Assembly: GCA_031278735.1 (NCBI GenBank)
Contig: JAITJU010000266.1
Coordinates: 1 to 9,960, forward strand
Length of the DNA stretch: 9,960 nucleotides
Origin: Zoogloeaceae bacterium
GTDB taxonomy: Bacteria > Pseudomonadota > Gammaproteobacteria > Burkholderiales > Rhodocyclaceae
Direction of reading: 5' to 3'
This document shows positions 6,108-9,960 of this stretch, piece by piece. Position numbers and translations under genes: made by a program. Under the pieces are notes generated by a model that saw nothing but the letters and a program-made list of their open reading frames with translations, had not been told where the DNA came from and made no database searches. How positions within the stretch are numbered: position 1 is the first letter of the stretch; the number at the start of each line of letters is the position of its first letter.

Positions 6108-6979
6108 GCGCGGCGCGTCGCCGCGAGAATCGCGTCGGCAAACTGGGGCGTCAGGGCGAATGGAAAATCGTGCCCCATGCCCGGCAGCACCCGCAATTCC
6201 GCGTCGGGAATGGCCTTGGCGACATCCACGCCGCAGGCGAAGGGAATCAGGGGGTCTTCCTTGCCGTGCAGCACCATGCAGGGGATGCGAATCCCCGCGA
6301 GCAGCGGACGCCGGTCGCCGCCGGTCATCAGCGCCGCAAGCTGGCGGGCGACGCCCGCCGGGTGAAAGCCGCGCCGGAACTCGAAAGTGAACATGGCCTT
6401 GAGTTCCGCTTCCGGCGCGGGATAGCCCGGACTCATCAGCACCCGCTGGCGGCGCACGGCGTCCCTGACGATGTTTTCCTCGTCGTGCGGAAAGGGCAAG
6501 GGCGCGATGAGCGCCTGTTGCGCCGCGGGCGTGGGCGGCGGCAACAGCGGATTTCCGGAAGAAGACATGATGGACGTGAGCGACAGGCAACGCCGCGGGT
6601 AACGCGCCGCAACGATCTGCCCGATCATGCCGCCCATGGACGCGCCCACGACGTGCGCCTTTTCGATGCCCAGAGCGTCCAGCAGGGCTGCGGCGTCGGC
6701 GGCCATATCCGCCAGGGTATAGAGCGGCGATGCGGCCTGCCCCGTGAAAATCCGCGCCAGATGCGGATCGCCCAGAACATCCAGCCTGGAGGAAAGCCCC
6801 GTGTCGCGGTTGTCGAAACAGATGACCCGATAACCCGCCGCGACAAGCAAGTCGATGAGCGTTGACGGCCAGCGCGTGAGCGGCGTTCCCAATCCCTGAA
6901 TGAGCAGGATCGCGGGCGCGTCCGCCGCGCCGCGGCATTCGGTTTCAAGATGCAGGGCGCCGATATTGACCAGGGGCAT
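6104..6979 (-). CDS. Alpha/beta hydrolase, substrate unknown
   Basis: This is a serine hydrolase of the alpha/beta fold with 291 residues and no signal peptide, so probably cytosolic. The oxyanion-hole segment is LIQGLGT (26-32). FDNRDTGLSS (55-64) is a strong marker of the subgroup that includes RdmC-like and other carboxylesterases. The nucleophile elbow is GASMGG with Ser114. The acid residue is Asp242 in LHGKEDPLIP, and the catalytic histidine is His270 in GMGHD. The triad is therefore complete and the enzyme should be active, but the sequence does not reveal the substrate; esterase, lactonase or thioesterase activity are all possible. The ATG at 6979 is the only reasonable start; the ribosome site is weak. 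Its TGA overlaps the recD ATG by 4 bp (ATGA), so the two form an operon. A TATAAT box lies about 33 nt upstream. Confidence 0.9.
   Translation of the reverse strand: MPLVNIGALHLETECRGAADAPAILLIQGLGTPLTRWPSTLIDLLVAAGYRVICFDNRDTGLSSRLDVLGDPHLARIFTGQAASPLYTLADMAADAAALLDALGIEKAHVVGASMGGMIGQIVAARYPRRCLSLTSIMSSSGNPLLPPPTPAAQQALIAPLPFPHDEENIVRDAVRRQRVLMSPGYPAPEAELKAMFTFEFRRGFHPAGVARQLAALMTGGDRRPLLAGIRIPCMVLHGKEDPLIPFACGVDVAKAIPDAELRVLPGMGHDFPFALTPQFADAILAATRRA
6110..6124 (-). other. GC-rich hairpin just upstream of the recD start
   Basis: GCGGCG (6110-6115) and CGCCGC (6119-6124) can pair around a 3-nt loop. On the minus strand this sits 2 nt before the recD ATG, where a ribosome site would normally be. 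Ribosomes finishing the hydrolase would melt it, which fits translational coupling. It may also be a chance result of GC-rich Arg and Ala codons. Confidence 0.25.
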
Positions 6980-7011
6980 GGCAAACGGGAATCATAAATC
7001 CGGGGAAACGC

Positions 7012-7017
7012 ATTATA
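7012..7017 (-). promoter_or_regulatory. Probable -10 box for the hydrolase-recD operon
   Basis: On the minus strand, 7017 to 7012 reads TATAAT, a perfect sigma-70 -10 hexamer. It is placed to give a leader of roughly 25 nt before the hydrolase ATG at 6979. No strong -35 is seen at normal spacing: CAAGAT lies at 17 nt, and a TTGGAC is present but only 11 nt away. Confidence 0.45.
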
Positions 7018-7068
7018 GCCCGCAGCCTGTCCAAATCTTGCGACATTTCTGATTCCGCGTCCCTGATG

Positions 7069-7074
7069 TAGAAT
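7069..7074 (+). promoter_or_regulatory. Probable -10 box for glyA
   Basis: TAGAAT lies 36 nt before the glyA ATG, giving a predicted leader of about 30 nt. The -35 is weak: TTCTGA (7047-7052) at 16-nt spacing matches the TTGACA consensus poorly. The same hexamer precedes accA. I see no riboswitch or clear operator in this short leader. Confidence 0.4.
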
Positions 7075-7097
7075 CCTCCTTCTTTTTTCAACGCCTT

Positions 7098-7102
7098 GGG
7101 GG
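7098..7102 (+). promoter_or_regulatory. Ribosome binding site fixing the glyA start
   Basis: GGGGG at 7098-7102 stands 8 nt before the ATG at 7111. An in-frame TTG at 7096 would add five residues but would lie on top of this site, so the ATG is preferred. Confidence 0.5.
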
Positions 7103-7110
7103 CATATTTC

Positions 7111-8358
7111 ATGTTTTCTGCCAAAGACACGCTGGCGACGGTCGATCCGGAGTTATGGAAAGCGATTGAAGCCGAGAATCGCCGCCAGGAAGAGCACATC
7201 GAGCTGATTGCCTCTGAAAATTACGTCTCGCACGCCGTCATGACGGCGCAAGGGTCGCAGCTGACCAACAAATACGCGGAAGGCTATCCCGGAAAACGCT
7301 ATTACGGCGGCTGTGACTATATCGACGTGGTCGAGCAGCTGGCAATCAATCGCGCCAAGGCGCTGTTTGGCGCGGAAGCCGCCAACGTGCAGCCCAATTC
7401 CGGCTCGCAGGCCAATCAGGCGGTACTCATGGCCTTTGCCCGGCCCGGCGACACCATCATGGGCATGAGCCTTGCGGAAGGCGGGCATTTGACGCACGGC
7501 ATGCCGCTCAACATGTCCGGCAAATGGTTCAATGTCGTCGCCTACGGCCTGAACGCCAGGGAAAGCATCGACTACGAGGCCATGGAAGCCCTGGCGCGCG
7601 AACACAAGCCGAAAATCATCGTGGCGGGCGCGTCCGCCTACTCGCTGCGCATCGACTGGGCGCACTTCGCCAAAATCGCCAAGGAAATCGGCGCGATTTT
7701 CTGGGTGGACATGGCGCACTACGCCGGCCTGATCGCGGCGGGTTTCTATCCCAACCCCGTTCCGCACGCGGACGTGGTGACGACAACGACGCACAAGACC
7801 CTGCGTGGGCCGCGCGGCGGGGCGATACTGATGAAGGCCGCGCATGAGAAGGCCGTCAATTCCGCCGTCTTCCCCGGCCTGCAAGGCGGGCCGCTCGAAC
7901 ATGTGATCGCCGCCAAGGCCGTTTGTTTCAAGGAGGCGGCGAGCATTGCCTTCCAGCGGACGCAGGAACAGGTGCTGAACAACGCCCGCGTCATGGCGCG
8001 GGTATTGCGGGAGCGCGGGCTGAGGATTGTCTCTGGCGGCACGGAATCACACATGTTTCTGCTCGATCTGCGCGCCCGGCAAATTACCGGCAAGGATGCC
8101 GAGGCGGCGCTGGGACGGGCGCACATCACGGTCAACAAAAACGCCATTCCGCAGGATCCGGAAAAGCCTTTCGTGACCTCCGGCATCCGCATCGGTTCCC
8201 CGGCCATGACCACGCGCGGCTTCCGGGAACTGGAAGCGGAAAAGGTCGCCAGCCTGATTGCCGACGTGCTGGAAGCGCCGGGCGACGAAAGCGTGCTGGC
8301 GCGGGTGAGCGCGGATGTCGCCGCGCTTTGCCGGAAATTCCCGGTCTACGGCGCGTAA
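7111..8358 (+). CDS. glyA: Serine hydroxymethyltransferase
   Basis: GlyA is the cytosolic pyridoxal-phosphate enzyme that interconverts serine plus tetrahydrofolate and glycine plus 5,10-methylenetetrahydrofolate, the main source of one-carbon units. The product is 415 residues, the family norm. The N-terminus MFSAKDTLATVDPELWKAIEAE leads into EHIELIASENYVS, then YAEGYPGKRYYGGC and NVQPNSGSQAN, which contribute to substrate and cofactor binding. The PLP lysine is Lys229 in VVTTTTHKTLRGPRGG, the same position as in the E. coli enzyme. The C-terminal domain contains SGGTESHMFLLDLR and TSGIRIGSPAMTTRGF. Start choice rests on the GGGGG ribosome site and on family N-termini. It leads a run of three genes, with nrdR 16 nt downstream, and is divergent from the hydrolase-recD operon. 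Confidence 0.98.
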   Translation: MFSAKDTLATVDPELWKAIEAENRRQEEHIELIASENYVSHAVMTAQGSQLTNKYAEGYPGKRYYGGCDYIDVVEQLAINRAKALFGAEAANVQPNSGSQANQAVLMAFARPGDTIMGMSLAEGGHLTHGMPLNMSGKWFNVVAYGLNARESIDYEAMEALAREHKPKIIVAGASAYSLRIDWAHFAKIAKEIGAIFWVDMAHYAGLIAAGFYPNPVPHADVVTTTTHKTLRGPRGGAILMKAAHEKAVNSAVFPGLQGGPLEHVIAAKAVCFKEAASIAFQRTQEQVLNNARVMARVLRERGLRIVSGGTESHMFLLDLRARQITGKDAEAALGRAHITVNKNAIPQDPEKPFVTSGIRIGSPAMTTRGFRELEAEKVASLIADVLEAPGDESVLARVSADVAALCRKFPVYGA

Positions 8359-8374
8359 GCGGAAGCCTTGCCTC

Positions 8375-8836
8375 ATGAAATGCCCCTTTTGCGCCGCGAC
8401 GGACACGGCGGTCATTGACACGCGGATCAACGAGGAGGGCGACGTGGTGCGGCGGCGACGGCGCTGTCCGGCTTGCGACAAGCGGTTTACCACGTATGAG
8501 CGGGCGGAGGCGCAATTGCCGCAAGTGGTCAAGCGAAATGGCGCGCGCGAGCCGTTCTCGCGCGAAAAATTGCGCGCCAGTCTGGAATTGGCGTTGCGCA
8601 AGCGCCCGGTGACGACCGAAGCCGTCGACAGCGCCCTTTCGGACACCGAGGAGCGCCTGCGCGCCCTGGGCGAGCGGGAAATCCGCTCGCAGCAATTGGG
8701 CGAATTGCTCATGGGGGAACTGAAAAGGCTGGACAAGGTGGCCTACATCCGCTTTGCCTCGGTGTATCGCAATTTTGAGGATGTCGACGCCTTTTCGCGC
8801 GTCATTCGTGAAGTTTCTCCCGCCAGAAAAACGTGA
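8375..8836 (+). CDS. nrdR: Transcriptional repressor NrdR
   Basis: NrdR is a nucleotide-sensing repressor of ribonucleotide reductase genes: it binds ATP and dATP through an ATP-cone and recognises NrdR boxes in nrd promoters. The product is 153 residues, the usual length. The N-terminal zinc ribbon has Cys3, Cys6, Cys31 and Cys34 (CPFC and CPAC), with the Arg-rich VVRRRRRC segment between them, and continues into RFTTYERAE. The ATP-cone spans roughly residues 49-139, with VVKRNGAREPFSREKL at its start and VAYIRFASVYRNFEDVD at its end. The frame is open further upstream within glyA, but the ATG at 8375 starts exactly at the conserved MKCPFC and has GGAAG 9 nt before it. Its TGA overlaps the ribD GTG. 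The glyA-nrdR-ribD order is common in proteobacteria. I see no NrdR box pair in the window. Confidence 0.98.
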   Translation: MKCPFCAATDTAVIDTRINEEGDVVRRRRRCPACDKRFTTYERAEAQLPQVVKRNGAREPFSREKLRASLELALRKRPVTTEAVDSALSDTEERLRALGEREIRSQQLGELLMGELKRLDKVAYIRFASVYRNFEDVDAFSRVIREVSPARKT

Positions 8837-9932
8837 CGCCTTCCGCACCCACTGCGGCGGCGGATCGCGCCGCCATGACGCAGGCACTGCGTCTGGCCGA
8901 GCGCGGTCTTTACACCGCCGCGCCCAATCCGCGCGTCGGCTGTGTGCTGACGCGAGACGGCGTCGTGGTCGGCGAAGGCTGGCATCAGCGGGCGGGCGAG
9001 CCGCATGCCGAGATTCACGCGCTGCGCGCGGCGGGCGACAAGGCGCAAGGCGCGACCGCCTACGTCACCCTTGAACCCTGTTCGCATCAGGGGCGCACTC
9101 CGCCTTGCGCCGACGCCCTGATCGCGGCGGGGGTGCGGCGCGTTGTGGCGGCAATGGAAGACCCTGACCCGCGGGTTTCCGGACGTGGACTGGCAAGGCT
9201 GCGGGCGGCGGGCCTGGCCGTGGAATCCGGATTGCTGGAGGATGCGGCAAGAGAACTCAATATCGGCTTTGTCGCGCGCATGACGCGGGGGCGTCCCTGG
9301 CTGCGCCTGAAAGTCGCCGCCAGTCTGGATGGCCGGACGGCGTTGCGTAACGGCGAGAGCCAGTGGATTACCGACGCGGCGGCGCGGCGGGACGGCCATC
9401 GCTGGCGCGCGCGCGCCTCGGCCATTCTGACGGGCATGGGAACCGTGCGAAAGGATGATCCGCGCCTGGACGCGCGCGGCGTCGATACGGATCGCCAGCC
9501 CGTGAAAGTCATTCTCGACCCGCGCCTGGAACTTTCGCCCAAGGCGCGTCTTTTTACCGCAAACGCGCGGGTGCTGGTGGTTTCCGCCGCGGACGACCGC
9601 GCAAAAGCCATGCCGCTGCTGGAAAAAAGCGCGGAATGGCTGTGCCTGCCGGACGGGAACGGGCAGGTTGATTTGCCGGCGCTCATGCGGGAAATGGCCG
9701 CCCGCGGCATGAACGAGGTGCACGGCGAGGCGGGCGCAAGATTGAATGGCGCGTTTGTTGCTGCCGGACTGGCGGACGAATTGCTGCTTTATCTTGCGCC
9801 CTGTCTTCTTGGCGACGCCGCCCGTCCGTTCCTGAATTTGCCTGAATTGACGCGACTGACGGCGCGGACGGCGCTCGTCTTCCGCGATATTCGGCGCATG
9901 GGCTGTGATTTGCGGCTTTTGGCGCGCTGCGT
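8833..9932 (+). CDS. ribD: Riboflavin biosynthesis protein RibD (deaminase/reductase), 3'-truncated
   Basis: RibD is a bifunctional cytosolic enzyme that deaminates the pyrimidine product of GTP cyclohydrolase II and then reduces its ribosyl side chain with NADPH, the second and third steps of riboflavin synthesis. With the GTG at 8833, the deaminase domain shows NPRVGCVL (32-39), the zinc ligand His58 and proton-shuttling Glu60 in EPHAEIHA, and zinc ligands Cys83 and Cys92 in PCSHQGRTPPC. The reductase domain begins with KVAASLDGRTA (160-170) and SQWIT (176-180). The GTG overlaps the nrdR stop by 4 bp (GTGA). The alternative ATG at 8875 would start where E. coli RibD is already several residues in, so GTG is preferred, though without a strong ribosome site. 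About 366 codons are present, nearly the full family length, but no stop is reached: the sequence runs into a G homopolymer. Later rib genes presumably follow outside the window. Confidence 0.94.
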
Positions 9933-9960
9933 GGGGGGGGGGGGGGGGGGGGGGGGGGGG
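9933..9960. other. Terminal G homopolymer, probable sequencing or assembly artefact
   Basis: The last 28 bases are all G. They fall in the final codons of ribD, where the family has no glycine tract, and they end exactly at the window edge. Runs of this kind are typical of two-colour Illumina chemistry, where absent signal is called as G. The real sequence probably stops at or before 9932. Confidence 0.85.

Noticed and set aside
4164..6365. A plus-strand open frame of 733 codons antisense to recD and the hydrolase
   Set aside because: It is a GC-driven shadow. The opposite strand carries all the RecD helicase motifs and the hydrolase triad, while this frame is Arg/Gln-rich with no recognisable domain and no ribosome site.
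6108..6938. Possible N-terminal extension of RecD by about 277 residues
   Set aside because: The frame is open only because it overlaps the hydrolase in another register. The translation is Arg/Gly/Ala-rich without family resemblance, and the 581-residue form from 6107 fits RecD.
7003..7110. Glycine or purine riboswitch ahead of glyA
   Set aside because: The predicted leader is only about 30 nt, too short for a riboswitch aptamer, and lacks the conserved cores.
8743..9723. Minus-strand frame of 326 codons antisense to ribD
   Set aside because: The plus strand encodes an unambiguous RibD with zinc ligands and reductase motifs; the antisense frame has no domain.
1..9960. Search for a defence system, prophage, CRISPR array, tRNA or rRNA, or biosynthetic cluster
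   Set aside because: Apart from the intergenic tracts described, every stretch is explained by conserved housekeeping genes. I saw no spaced direct repeats, transposase, integrase, toxin-antitoxin pair or tRNA-like fold.

Overview
The window is a GC-rich stretch of ordinary bacterial chromosome carrying housekeeping genes. It most likely comes from a betaproteobacterium: the enolase ends in the FYNLR tail I associate with that class, eno is followed by ftsB, accA by tilS, and glyA by nrdR and ribD, and the protein texture fits. I cannot name the genus. Both edges cut genes (eno at the left, ribD at the right). The right edge ends in 28 consecutive G, which looks like a sequencing artefact at a contig end.

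There are three transcription blocks. Block 1 (plus strand, 1-4216) holds eno (partial), ftsB, a gene-free gap of about 315 bp, accA, and tilS overlapping accA by 26 bp. Block 2 (minus strand, 6979-4362) holds an alpha/beta hydrolase and recD, overlapping at ATGA; it converges on tilS. Block 3 (plus strand, from 7111) holds glyA, nrdR and ribD, divergent from the hydrolase across a 131-bp intergenic region with plausible -10 boxes on both strands.

The functions are core ones: glycolysis (Eno), divisome assembly (FtsB), malonyl-CoA synthesis (AccA), lysidine modification of tRNA-Ile (TilS), recombination and DNA end processing (RecD), one-carbon metabolism (GlyA), control of ribonucleotide reductase (NrdR) and riboflavin synthesis (RibD).

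I found no defence island, CRISPR array, prophage, RNA gene or insertion sequence, and no convincing undescribed system. The most interesting signal is non-coding. The ftsB-accA gap and the tilS-recD gap share three collinear words (13, 11 and 12-16 nt) separated by unlike spacers, as if both hold decayed copies of one dispersed intergenic repeat. One copy supplies the last codons and the stop of tilS. Also notable are recD coupled to a hydrolase rather than recB, and a perfect 12-bp inverted repeat inside the recD 3' end.
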